Below, piece by piece: positions 22,942-33,773 of a stretch of 64,000 nt of DNA. Made by a program: the position numbers and the translations under genes. Origin of the DNA: Oidiodendron maius Zn (taxonomy: Eukaryota; Ascomycota; Leotiomycetes; Myxotrichaceae). The stretch spans positions 1,674,001 to 1,738,000 of the forward strand of contig KN832875.1 of assembly GCA_000827325.1 (NCBI GenBank), read 5' to 3'. The notes below the pieces were generated by a model. It made no database searches. It was not told the origin of the DNA and saw nothing but the letters and a program-made list of their open reading frames with translations. Every line of letters begins with the position of its first letter. Position 1 is the stretch's first letter.

Positions 22942-24043
22942 CTTTCAGCCTTGTTCCCTAGTTCCTCAGCCTTGCTTTCAATCGTAATTCAGCAGCCTTG
23001 TGGTCGGAATGAATGTGCAACGAGTCTAATTCTTATAACTTACGAAAGAATCGACCGTCAAGCGGAAAGGTAGGAAATAGTAGAGAAATTTTGTAGAAAG
23101 GTCTCGAAGTGGGTAGGTATAGCTACTATAGCTACCATGGTTGGTGTTGGAGGAAGCAGACGGTGAGCGCTGAGCCACCTTCTAAGCACAAGTCACACCA
23201 AATCAAGACTACGACAAAGCCACGTCTCAGCCTGGCAGTTGGGATTCCGAGGTTTCGTCGCGATTCCTGAAGGAGGATACCTTACTCGAACCTTAAATCC
23301 TTCAGGGGCGGAGGGCCAATAAAGGAATTCGCGCTCACAAGAGATGAAAGAACTGACCGGAAATAGACAGCAACGTGGCTTGAGTGCACGGTCCTGATGG
23401 TTATCGAATGCCAATAGCTCCTTTCATCAGATGCAGGGTAAGATCCCCAATGTGCATGATGAGGCTTTGAAGTCTCTCTGGAAGCATTAGCACCTCATGT
23501 CAGCGTCGGGTTGGTAAAAGTCGATATTGTGAGAACGGATTGAAGTCTCCCAAACCGGCCACAAAAGGCCATCGACAATTTGCCTATTTTCTTCTAGATA
23601 ATAACCGATCTGTCTTCTGACAGTCGTAAGTTCGGCCGGCATACTATGGAACACATTATCATGTAATTAGCAGCAATATAGTGGGTAGAGCAGACAGTGG
23701 TGACGTGACGGATGCTGGAGAGCATACAAGATACTGCCGCTCTAGACCGCCCCCATCACAATTTAAAAATAGGTGGAGACCCGTTCGGAAGGACTTGCCA
23801 GTTGCAGAGGCTCTTTAGGTACTGTACATGCAGTCGTCACAGCGTCGCAGCGAGTACTCTACATGAGGTGCAGATAAGAAATCGGCGATCTCATTTATCG
23901 ACAACCCCACCTTCTGGACTATCAGATGTTCCAGATATGCCAATGACTTTGTATATACTTCGTATAAGCACAAATATAACTCTTTGAACCTAGCCCCTCG
24001 TTACACCTGCTTCTGAGTCAAACCAAGTTCCTCCACTTACCGG
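22942..24043. other. Intergenic, divergent
   Basis: 1.1 kb between the PPxY membrane-protein gene (-) and the amidase gene (+). TATA-like sequences (GTATATAC) lie near 23950, about 95 bp before the amidase ATG. No gene or repeat is evident. Confidence 0.5.
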
Positions 24044-26027
24044 ATGCCACCAGCAACCGTGACCATTGCCTCTGGCTCAACATGGCAGGAAGTCGCCGCA
24101 GATCGACAAGCCTATCGAGATGCGAGCATCGCGAGGCTTACACCTTCTCTCCCAGATATCCCGTCCATTCCTCTCAACGCCATCCCTTTGGCAAAACAGA
24201 TCCTCACGGCGGCCGAAGTCAAGATCACGGAGACAACAGTCGAGGAACTCGTTCCCAAGCTGGCAACAGGAGAGCTGAAAGCTACTGACGTAGTAAAAGC
24301 TTTCCTTCGGCGTGCTGGGGTAGCACAGAGAGCCGTAGGTATTCCCATCCCTTGTGCAATTCCAGCTAGCAAGAGCAGTAGATGGACAGACAAACTGCGT
24401 GACCGAACTACTCCCCGAAAGAGCTCTGCAGAGAGCTGCATTCCTCGATACCTACCTTTCGGAACATGACAAACCACTGGGACCATTACATGGCCTCCCA
24501 ATAAGTGTGAAGGAACATTTGGGGATGAAAGACTGTGATCTTAATGGAGGGTTTGTGGCGTGGGTTGGGAAGGTCAGTAAGGAAGACGCACATCTTCTAC
24601 AGATTCTGTGGGCAGCGGGAGCGGTCTTCTATGTCCGGACCACACAGCCGCAAAGCCTGATGCATTTGGAGACGAGCAGTAATTTGTACGGGTATGTATA
24701 AGAGGCGACCCTGGATGATTGGAGGAGTTTGCTAACACGGATTAAGTGTCACGACAAATCCCTTTAATACAACTCTGACATCTGGAGGATCATCTGGCGG
24801 GGAGGGCGCGTTAATAGGATTTAGAGGGAGTATTCTCGGTATTGGCTCAGATATTGGCGGGTCGATTCGGTCGCCGGCTGCAAACAATGGTATGCTTGCA
24901 GTCAGATTCTTTTGATATCGAGGCAAAGCTGAGCGAATTCAGGCGTTTATGGATTTAAGCCCACTACTATGCGTGTTCCAAACTTCGGAATGGTCGCCAC
25001 AATGTTCGGATCAGAGCAGATCCTCCCCACCTTCGGTCCTCTATCTACTAGCCTGGAGGGCTGCAAACTGTTTATGAAGACGGTCATAGATTCTAAACCT
25101 TGGCTGAAAGAACCGTCCCTTCTTCCATTTCCGTGGAAAGATGATGACGCCTACAGAGGAAGAAAGCCGAAAATCGCCGTTCTTTGGGATGACGGTGTGG
25201 TAAAGCCTCACCCTCCAGTCACTCGTGCTCTGAGACAAGTTATCGAGAAGCTGAAGGCAAAAGACAATGTGGAAATCGTAGAGTGGATACCATATAAACA
25301 TGATGAGGCTTGGGCAATTATTGTACTGCTTCGTGTTCATCCGACGATGAATGAGGCTAACTTTGGCAGGCAAATCTGTACTTCTGTGATGGTGGTGAGG
25401 AAGATTTCGTCGTCTTCAGAGAGGCAGACGAGCCAGAACGCCCCCTCACGACGCATATCCTTAGGAATGAGCATGTTCAAGCGCATACCATCTCATCGAT
25501 GTGGCAAGCCGTACAAAGGCGCGACGCATATCGGATGGCCTATGCGCACCACTGGAATTCTACAGCCACCTCGACAGGACCGCGCGGCGAGTTGCACGGC
25601 ATGGTAGATGCCATCCTGTGTCCTGCCGTCCCCGGGGCAGCGCCGAAATTAGACACCAGCAGATGGTGGGGATACACTTCGCAATGGAACTTATTGGATC
25701 TCCCAGCCGTCGTATTTCCGGTCGACAGAGTTGACCCCGCGCAATATTCTGCAGCGGAGAAATACACACCGCGGAATGAGAAGGACCGGTATAACTGGGA
25801 TCTCTGGGAACTTCATGGCGCTGAGGGGTACAGGAATGCCCCTGTGAGTCTGCAGTTGGTGGGAAGAAGGTGAGTTTGCCCTCCCGTCGTCGAAGGCTAT
25901 CTGTTCTGCGATTAAATTGGAGACATCGACACTTACCATGAAGGGCAGATACGAAGACGAGAAATTGATCCAAACCCTCGAAATTGTGAAGGCCGAAGCG
26001 GGAATACCGTTTGTCGACTACCTTTGA
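24044..26027 (+). CDS. Amidase (acetamidase-like, amidase-signature family)
   Basis: Amidase-signature enzymes hydrolyse carboxamides to acid and ammonia with a Ser-cisSer-Lys triad. Six exons: 24044-24334, 24390-24691, 24747-24889, 24943-25322, 25370-25869 and 25949-26027, which join to 564 residues. The triad is visible: K138 in PISVKEH, cis-Ser S213 in GGSSGGEG and nucleophile S237 in SDIGGSIR. The spacings K-75-S-24-S equal those I recall for mammalian FAAH (142/217/241), which supports the first intron call. No signal peptide or membrane helix is evident, so it is probably cytosolic. Apparent frame changes at 24.3 and 25.3 kb are introns, so the gene is intact. Its likely role is nitrogen scavenging from amides. 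The substrate is not predictable. Confidence 0.88.
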
Positions 26028-27505
26028 TGTTGGCGTTGCGAAGCCTTTCCCTGTTGGTGACAGCAGGGTCTCGTGCTGTAGCTCGTAGTTGCCTTTGCGG
26101 GTAAGCTCGAGAGCTTGGAGCTTGGAGCTTGTGTTGCTGAATTTGGACTATCTAGCAGCCTCGGCATCCTGGACCTCTCGCCGCTCTGTTGGTATCTGCG
26201 GAAATCTATTGATATTGTAGATGTTGCCTGTCGGATCCATGCTGTAGTTGCTTTGCTGTCGTGCCATCTTTCGCCTTGTTTCATTGCTTCATCTAAATTT
26301 TTTTTTTTTCTCTCGTACCGTGCTTCCAGCTTTTTCGTCGCTTTAAACCCCCAGAAATACAATGCCCAGTACTACCCCGCACGCTTCCCAAGGCGCTTCT
26401 GCATGGGAACAATTGGCGGTAGTGGCCTGTTCACCTTGATGTTCGCATCGCCACAACGTCGAGCAGCTTGGGATTGGGCAACGTGGCACGCGCAAATCCG
26501 TATTCTGTCTGTCTCCAACATAAAGCTGCACGAGAAATGCAGAAGCGTATTCCTTTTTTCGCATGCAAATAATCCCCATCGTTACGCAGCATTGCCGTTA
26601 GAACCGTCGCCTGGAGAGGCTCTCCACCAGAACAGCGGTCAATGGAATTGGTGGCTGTCTCGCGACAGTTCCCACGCGTTCACCGCGATATCTTAAAGAG
26701 GAAGCCTCTTTCTCCGCTCCTTGTAGCGACGGGCCCAAGCGGATATTCGCTCGTGACGCCCATGTCCCATTCGTGGCACGGCCCCGAAGAGTTCCTGCAG
26801 GGCACATCCATACGTCCCTTTCCCTCCGCCCAAAGTTACATTCATGCATCATCTACGCAGACTTCTACTCTCTACCTACCTATCATTTGGATGCAAAATG
26901 AGCAGGCCTATATCGGAGCCTCCTACTAGGGACATCCCGCCCCTCAAGTCCCCTTCTGTTACCGTATGCAGCAGGGGTGCGAGGTGACTGGATAAATCTG
27001 AATATGGAGCAGTTTAAAATGATGCACGAGACCCTTCTTTTGCCGTTTCTTTGGGTATGGCGTTACCCAAAGATGCCATACGAAGTCTGGTGACAGGGGG
27101 AAAAGTGAGGCGCTTGAGGACCATGGGTGGGAGATAATCTGCGTCTGTACCCAATTGTCCCTTGATACTGCTGAAACCCCCTCCTGATGGAGGGAATCGA
27201 CTGGTGGTACTACAGAACAACGTGCAGAGCGGTCTGTCTTGTGTGGAGGACAAGTTCTGGAGTTGTAGGCAACCCCCACTCGGATGAGATGTGCTCACCG
27301 CTCAAAAAGAGCATGGGAGTCGAGAAGAGCGTCTATATAATCGACATTGCCGTCAGCTATTGTGAAAGGTCAAGCCTCGTGCTTTCCTATATCCAATTCA
27401 ATATATTACCACCCCATTAGCCATTCCACTTGTCCTTGGGTTAATCCCTCTCTCAACAACAGCAGTTACCTTTGTATTTATTCTTTTTGCCTGGACGATA
27501 TCGGA
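26028..27505. promoter_or_regulatory. Intergenic upstream of the Glu/Ala/Pro repeat gene
   Basis: 1.5 kb. It contains three tandem copies of GAGCTTG (26111-26131), a run of 12 T (26298-26309) and, near its right end, a TATATAA box (27334-27340). A 193-codon ORF at 26115-26696 lacks any recognisable feature and is not called. Confidence 0.5.
27334..27340 (+). promoter_or_regulatory. TATA box of the Glu/Ala/Pro repeat gene
   Basis: TATATAA lies 166 bp before the ATG at 27506, followed by a pyrimidine-rich leader. It is a good match to a fungal TATA box and fits an abundantly expressed gene. Confidence 0.5.
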
Positions 27506-28480
27506 ATGGCAGACGCAGCACCCATCCCTGCCCCGGTTGAAGAACAAAGCGCCACCGCGCCTGCCACCGTCGAACCTACCTCTGTCGAAGAATCTGCACC
27601 TGTTGAGGCTGCTGCTCCTGCGGAAGAACCTGCTGCTGCTGCTGCTGAAGAACCTGCACCAGTTGAAGAATCAGCACCAGTCGAAGAATCAGCACCAGTC
27701 GAAGAACCAGCACCAGTCGAAGAACCTGCACCAGTCGAAGAACCTGCACCAGCCGAGGAACCTGCGCCTACTGAAGAACCTGCCGCTACCGAAGAACCTG
27801 CGCCTGCTGAGGCTGCTGCCCCTGCTGAAGAACCTGCTGCTGCGGAAGAACCCACACCTGCTGAAGAGCCAGCTGCTGCCGAAGAACCCAGCGAATCCAG
27901 TCTTGCAGCTAGAGAAGCTGCACTCAACAAGCGCGAAGCAGAACTGGATGCACGTGAGGCAGCGCTAAAGGCTCGAGAAGATGCTTTAGCAGCGAACTCG
28001 TCAAGTGTGCCACCGGCAGTGCCTGACGCTCCGACTGAGGAAGCTCCGGCTGAGGAAGCTCCAGCCCCTGCTACTGAGGAATCAGCAGCTGTAGAGCCGG
28101 AGGCCAAGCCTGAAGAGCCCGCGGCGGAAGCCGGTGAGGAGGCCACCCCAGCTGCCGAATCAGAGGTGAAGGCTGAAGAGCCCGTAGCCTCAGAGTCGCC
28201 GGCTGAGGAAGTCAAAGCTGAGGAATCGGCTGAGACGGCCCCAGCTCCAGCCGAGGAAGCGCCAGCTCCTGCTACTGAGGAATCAGTAGCTGTAGAGCCG
28301 GAGGCCAAACCTGAAGAGCCCGCTGCGGAAGCTAGTGTGGAGGCTGCTCCAGTGGCCGAGCCAGAGGTGAAGGAGCCTGTTGCACAGGTCACGGAGGCAC
28401 CCGAAGAAGCTGCTGCTCCTGTACCTGCCGAGACCGAGCCTGCACCACCTGTAATGGCAACTGAGCCTATTGCAGTATGA
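27506..28480 (+). CDS. Glu/Ala/Pro-rich repeat protein
   Basis: No known domain. The 324-residue protein is strongly acidic and low in complexity. Residues ~30-130 are tandem pentapeptides of the type EEPAP/EESAP. A central charged stretch near 133-165 (AAREAALNKREAELDAREAA) has heptad-like spacing and could be a short coiled coil. The second half contains two diverged copies, 67 codons apart (DNA near 28061 and 28262), of a longer unit with EEAPAPATEES and VEPEAKPEEPAAEA. The DNA is repetitive in step with the protein, so copy number may vary between strains. An ATG upstream in the same frame is absent; the chosen ATG (GGAATGGC) follows a TATA box and CT-rich leader. There are no Cys and no membrane segment. 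Function unknown. Confidence 0.75.
   Translation: MADAAPIPAPVEEQSATAPATVEPTSVEESAPVEAAAPAEEPAAAAAEEPAPVEESAPVEESAPVEEPAPVEEPAPVEEPAPAEEPAPTEEPAATEEPAPAEAAAPAEEPAAAEEPTPAEEPAAAEEPSESSLAAREAALNKREAELDAREAALKAREDALAANSSSVPPAVPDAPTEEAPAEEAPAPATEESAAVEPEAKPEEPAAEAGEEATPAAESEVKAEEPVASESPAEEVKAEESAETAPAPAEEAPAPATEESVAVEPEAKPEEPAAEASVEAAPVAEPEVKEPVAQVTEAPEEAAAPVPAETEPAPPVMATEPIAV
27640..27790 (+). repeat. 15-bp coding tandem repeat (EEPAP/EESAP units)
   Basis: Successive units of the form GAAGAACCTGCACCAGTC, with one to three changes each, encode EEPAPV or EESAPV. Adjacent units at 27670-27740 are almost identical at the DNA level, which suggests recent slippage or unequal exchange. Confidence 0.7.
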
Positions 28481-29081
28481 CTGCGGCGGCGGAAAGTATG
28501 GTTCCGCTGGTGACTCCTGACAAGACCGGAGAGTGGGACTGCGGATGTTGAAGGTGATATAATAACTACCTATTCTGTTTGAGAGACAAATTGTCAGGTT
28601 CGAGGGAGGCTGTCAGCGTGTAACTTTCGACTTAAGATCGCATTGTCCTCGTATCATAGCTCGCACGTAATATAGCAGTACAATCCTATGTCTATATCTG
28701 AGTACCAAAGCACCAAATGCACTAAGACCTAACTTCTCGCTTACATGCAGATTCCTGAAGTTTCCGGCACAAGTGAGCAGGAAAGTAAATCTCGGGACGT
28801 GTTATTAGGACGAAAGTGGAATCACTCTTAAGGAATTTGATTTGAATAAAGAAAGGGAGTTGTGAAGGCAAAAACTTTTGATATTGTTTTTTTGGTATCT
28901 CTGAGTCAAGATAAATTTTTCTTCGCCACTCCATTTGTTGTCACGTTTGTTTTCCCCCTATAGTAACTTTCGCTCATATCCCATTTTACCAAACTCTAGA
29001 ATAAAGAAACGACCTATCTACATACAGCACTTGCACTGCATCTGAATGTACAAAAGGAAAGGACCAATCTAGAAACCATAA
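28481..29081. other. Intergenic between convergent genes
   Basis: The 3' flanks of the repeat-protein gene and of the next minus-strand gene. AT-rich; nothing notable. Confidence 0.6.
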
Positions 29082-30004
29082 TTACCGGAATTGACACGTC
29101 TTCGAGTCATCGTGCCAGGACCCGCCAAACATGGAACATCTTTCATCTCTGATATTCCAGTGATACACACCTCCAAATACTCCAAGGCCAATCGCGAATG
29201 GGACGAGTAGGATAAGAGCGAACACGACCCAGAAGCATATCGCGGACCGGCGGTCAGACCTACTTCGCACGATCTGCATGGGCACAGGTCCCGGAGCACC
29301 TGGAGCGAACCCTCGCGGCTTCGGACGAGCGAGCTCAACGTCCTCGAACTCGGGGAAAGGCTGTAGATCTGCGCTGTGCTGAGCCTGGTCATAGGCATGC
29401 TTCTCGTCGAGATTGGTGCGGAAGTTTTCTTGCCTGTTTGGGGTGTAGTATGTGAGGGGAGGGGTGGTGATACCAGTGGGGACTTTCTCATCTATTGGAG
29501 ACTGAAATATGTCAGTTACGATTTTCAAATCCCGGTGGAGAAGAGTAGAAGACTTACCCAATGGTCACTATTATATCCGACGCCTACTCCTGGCTTCGCT
29601 GCAGGGTATGGTGGAGAATTTGGATGACTTGGAGGAGAGTCGGCAGGTCTATAAAATGGAGGCTTCGGGGGGTTTTGTTTTGAGGGGATGCCATCTAACT
29701 TAACTTCTTGTAGATTTGAAATTGTTCTTGACCTCGTGGGCTCCGGCCGTTGAACGTGCCAGTCTACATTTCCAAACCTGATCTCTCCATCATCTAATCT
29801 TTCAGCCGTGAATCCTGGTGGTGAGTATATTGAACCTTCAGATGGGGTCTCTTCGGAACTTGCAAATGGATTGTATGGTTCTGCAGCGTGTATCGTTCTC
29901 TGCCCTGGCTGACCATGAGAGCTGTGAGGAACTGAGCGTGGTGAGAGTTCGGGCGTGGTGGTTGTTTTGCCATTGTGGCCTATGGCTGGGGGGGTGTCTT
30001 GCAT
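29082..30004 (-). CDS. Single-pass membrane protein, Pro-rich, unknown function
   Basis: Two exons (30004-29558, 29501-29082) separated by a 56-bp GTAAGT..TTTCAG intron give 288 residues. The N-terminal ~230 residues are polar and Pro/Ser-rich (runs such as SPPSHPNSPPYP). They end in a basic patch (RSRSDRRS) before one strongly hydrophobic helix of about 25 residues (236-262, starting AICFWVVFALILLVP). The short tail after it has two cysteines (RCSMFGGSW..KTCQF) that could pair outside the cytosol. The positive-inside rule places the long N-terminal part in the cytosol. No signal peptide. I do not recognise the family. Confidence 0.7.
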
Positions 30005-31348
30005 AGTGATTTTGCCGCCTCAATCAAGGCCAAGCTATTTTTCAAGTCGCAATGTATATGTCCCTTCTCACGATTGAGAAGAGAGCTGTCGATTCATTTC
30101 GTACCAACCGCTTCTCGCGTTTCAACAGCTCCATCGTGGAAGTATATACTTTAGAGCAGTCCGGCGTGTTCGGGATCCCCCAGGAGCAGCTCTCTGCACC
30201 GCCAGTGTGGAAGGTTGCTATATCAGATCCTCATTGTTTCGATAGGATTCTCACCTACATGGTCTGCGAGAGCTGCACAGAGCCGTGGTCGTCGTACTGA
30301 CGGTATCTCCAAGATGTTACGTCGTTTCAGTCCTTGCGAAGTCAGGAGTGCCGCAGTCGCGATCCTGATCCGCAAAGGATTCTACCGCCTCAGATCCTGA
30401 GGGCTTAGTAAACGATGTTCGATCACATGACCACATTCCAAGTTTCTATTATTAAATTTAAAGATGAAGAGATCTAATCCTCACTAATGCAGTAGTAGAT
30501 GCGTTATCCTAGCGTCTGAGTAATTTGTCCTTTCTAATGTGCCATTTATCCTCCCTTGCCACCCGGAAAATATTCACTTAGGCCCTGTAACCGTTCTTCA
30601 TAAACAAGTTCCCATGTGTTATAAACGAGTAAACTGATCCATCAGAGTATTTGTGGTTTAGGGAAGTCAATTTAGAGCTAGTTGATTCTATCCTTAGATA
30701 ATTCTTGTTCGTCCTGCTCCAGAATTTACTCTTCCCTCGATCCCTTCAGGCCACATAGAGTATATAGATCCGATAGATAATTGAGATTGGATGGATTATC
30801 CAATGAACTGTGGAGGATTCTATCTAATTCTACAGGACGAAGGAACTTGGGAATAGATTGGTTTTCTGGAATGTGAGCTTATTGAATAAGCATGCCCTAA
30901 GTACTGCTACCTTGCTGCTAGGTCCGAAAGTTTCTGTGTGAGGAGTGATTGGGTGAATACAAGATTCCAGGAACTTGGGCAGGATCTTCTTAAATCCTCG
31001 TCACTCAATGCCATTTCGGGAGAGGTAGATGAATGCCGGAAGGATCCATATTGATTCCCAAAACTCCTATGACCCGAAATCGCAAAAGCGCCATTCCTTA
31101 TAGTACAGAAAAAGAGAAATGTATAAGTAACCCAATCCCTTTTTGAAACCCCAGTATTTGGAGACCCGTCCACCCAGAAACGCCAGTTTTCTATGGGCTA
31201 AAAATTGAAAAGAAAACACCAGACAACACCGAGAAATGCTTTAATCCAGAAACACCACCGAGACTCCAAGCCAAAAACGTATTGATACAAGAAAAAGGAA
31301 AATCTCCCCAGCTCCTCTGATATCTTACATCTTACAGTCTGCTTATGA
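30005..31348. other. Intergenic, AT-rich
   Basis: 1.3 kb between the start of the membrane-protein gene and the 3' end of the two-ORF locus, both on the minus strand. The short ORFs in both orientations lack support. I see no gene here. Confidence 0.55.
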
Positions 31349-32294
31349 TCAGGCTGATGAAGCTGCCATAATATCTACGCAGTTTCCTGTGTTCAGTTAG
31401 CACGAGCGCGAAGAAGAAATTTTGGCAACGGAAATGGAACTTACGTTTGCTAGGACGATGAGAGAACGATAGAGCACGATAACTCTCTTCTTTCGCTCCC
31501 TCCTTCTCGAGACCTTCCATTTCATGTTCAGCGAAGTTGAAGTCTTCAGGTCTTGGCAGGTTAGGATATAGAGGGGTGAAGTCCACGGCTGGTGTTGAGA
31601 CAGTGCTCAAGCATGATGGGCCGGCATAGAAAGATGGAAACGGCTCGAACGACTTGACCCCACTGTACAGCATCATGGCCGATAAAGGGTTAATTGGGGT
31701 ATTTGGGGGAGGCGTGCTACCGGTGTTGTAATATAATGGCGATGGCGATGCAATAGGGTACTGGGCGTCAGTGGACAAGGCAGCGTAGTCCTTGCACCTG
31801 GCAAGGGCATCTTTCGTGCTGCGTGGGGTAGCCACTGAAGATGAATAGCTAGATGACCTTGAGGAAGCTCTAGACGGGTATCGGCGGGATGGAGAGCCAT
31901 CGAAGTCAACGGTTACCAAAGTTGGCCTGGAAACAACGGTAGGTCGTCGGTTGGTAGGAAACACAGCTCCCTCATTGCCTTTGGAGAAAGTACTGCGAGA
32001 CAGAGTAGGAGGAGTAGAAGGAGGAGTCATGATGCCATTCAGTGCGGATTGCAAGTTGTTAGAGAATTTTCTCTTCAGGCCGCTCCGAGGGCTCTCGGGA
32101 GGTGATCGAGGAAACATCTTATCAAGGGTTGGGTTGATTGGGGTGTACAATGCCTTGGAATCGGGCATTCTTGCTTCGCTCTTCATTGGAGGGGTGAAAG
32201 GCGGAGAGGCGGGGAAGCGGTATTGCTCTAGAAAAGAGATATCGTGGAGACCCTCCCTAACTTTGGACTCAGCAGAAATATCGGCGGTTGCCAT
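31349..32294 (-). CDS. Ser/Pro-rich protein of unknown function
   Basis: The model has two exons (32294-31445, 31386-31349) and 295 residues. The intron has a GTAAGT donor, a GCTAAC branch point and an ACAG acceptor. It swaps a longer unspliced tail for a short one ending MAASSA. The protein is rich in SP/TP and PPxTPP units (SPPFTPPM, MTPPSTPPT, STPPPNTP) with a Ser-rich tract near the middle, and looks disordered. An acidic stretch (FAEHEMEGLEKEGAKEE) lies near the end. A second ORF of 86 codons lies just upstream in the same frame, separated by one TAA and 18 nt (see its own entry). Both ATGs have A at -3. I do not recognise the family. Confidence 0.65.
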
Positions 32295-32312
32295 TGTTGA
32301 TGATGCGGAGAT

Positions 32313-32573
32313 TTATGGGGACGACGAGACTGAAGTTGGCTCAAGAATGCTAATATCGGAAGATGAACGTAGAGCCTGATACTCTGGAGTAGTAGAAGCC
32401 TTTCTTCGAGCAAGGAGATCCAAGGTCCAAGGGCTTGAGAGACGGCGCCGGAGAAGTCGAATTGTGTCGTAGAACTGTGACATAGGAAACTCACGACGGG
32501 AGGATTGCTGGTCGACTGTTGGCGAGGATGCTGGATTCATGGACGGATGCGGAGGGAATATATGGGAGTTCAT
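32313..32573 (-). CDS. 86-residue upstream ORF, same frame as the gene below it
   Basis: The ORF begins with a good start context (CAAAAATGAA) and ends at TAA (32315-32313), 18 nt before the ATG of the 295-residue ORF and in the same frame. The composition resembles real protein: a Pro/Ser start (FPPHPSMNPASSP), then a basic helical block (MSQFYDTIRLLRRRL and LDLLARRKAS) and SSSDISILEP. Three readings are open: a long translated uORF, a two-cistron transcript, or the N-terminal part of a 381-residue product made by readthrough or from an allele without the stop. No GT donor in the right place offers an intron across the stop. Confidence 0.5.
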   Translation of the reverse strand: MNSHIFPPHPSMNPASSPTVDQQSSRREFPMSQFYDTIRLLRRRLSSPWTLDLLARRKASTTPEYQALRSSSDISILEPTSVSSSP

Positions 32574-33773
32574 TTTTGGTGATCAAAATACGACGAGCGG
32601 TTGTGCCCAAGTCTCGTGGCTGAGGCTCATTCTCGGTATGGTGAGGTCGCTGAGCCTCAGCGGATCGCAGGATGGAGGATCGCGGATTCGGTTTGAGCCA
32701 GCCAGTATGTATTTCCGGCACTCGACCCGCTCTTTGGGCCCAATTGGTTGTGATCGTCCAGCAGGCCGCTTCTTTTCCTCCTCCAAACCTAGTTCGACAT
32801 TTGTCGCGATGCTGCTTGGTGATGCGGGCTATTTCGAGCAGGGATATGTCACGTGGTTTGCTTTGGCTGAGGCTGGTGGAGGTGTTGCATTGCATAAGGT
32901 ATTGAGGTGCCTTCGAATGGGTTCAGAAAAGCTGTAAACGTGAATTGAAATCCTTGAGAAATATAATTATTAATAATATCTAGCCCATCGGTGCATCAAT
33001 GCTCTTCCATCCTTAAGAGTTCCGCCAGTGCGGTAAAGGCGAGCGACTTCCAAGTACGCAAATCACCCCCCGTTTTTATCGCGCCAAAGTGCGATACCAC
33101 CTCCTGGAACCATCATCGCCACCGCAGTCCTACCAAGGTCCCAGCATATACATGCGTGTCCGAGGCAATTGCTAGAAGGATGGTAATGATTAGTGAGATA
33201 CCAAGAGCTTTTGTGGGGTTGTACGTGTAGCTTCCCTCCGGAAGTTAGCAGCGCGTCGGCACTGTGCTACAAAATTAGAACTAGGATGAAGCGCTTAGTG
33301 TAGCCGCCGTAACTTATGCATAGCGTATACGCATTTAGGTAAGTTTCAAGAAGAAGATTCAGGTGCAGAGGATCCATCACGTGATGAGTCAGGTGGGATT
33401 TCGAATGAGGCTTTTCGAATCCTGTTTCCATAGTTAGATGAGCGCTTCACTATTATGAGAGACACGACTGCACGGACTGTTGGTAAGGTGAGAAGCACGG
33501 TGTGATTGGTTACTGCGCCATGGTCAGACTACGATTAACATCGAAGGATCACGTCGACGGGGCTGGGTTTGGATCACGTGAGAACAACCTTGTAAAGATC
33601 TGCTGGCCTCGGTATTTGTTTCCGTTAGGTATAATTATGTGCAATGCTTTGCTTGCTGCTAAATAGTATAAATCGCTAGTTGGTTAGAAATAACATCAAG
33701 TTGTGGTGTCTGGTTCTATCGGAGACGAGCGGACAGGAGACCAATACAGTTTGAACATTTATAAATAGTTCCC
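32574..33773. promoter_or_regulatory. Intergenic with TCACGTG elements
   Basis: 1.2 kb that holds the promoter of the two-ORF locus and the 3' flank of the GH76 gene. It has three E-box-like sites: TCACGTGG (32849-32856), the 12-bp palindrome CATCACGTGATG (33375-33386) and TCACGTGA (33574-33581). No gene is evident. Confidence 0.5.

Noticed and set aside
25323-25369. Frameshift in the amidase gene
   Set aside because: A 47-bp intron with a GCTAAC branch point and CAG end explains the frame change and gives a continuous protein.
26115-26696. 193-codon ORF after the amidase gene
   Set aside because: No family motif, no good start context, a poly-T tract in its frame (Phe run), and overlap with an antisense ORF. 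It is probably chance.
27478-28392. 304-codon ORF antisense to the Glu/Ala/Pro repeat gene
   Set aside because: Its Ser/Gly/Ala-rich sequence is the mirror of the repeats on the other strand. Repetition keeps the antisense frame open by chance, and it has no promoter or splice signals.
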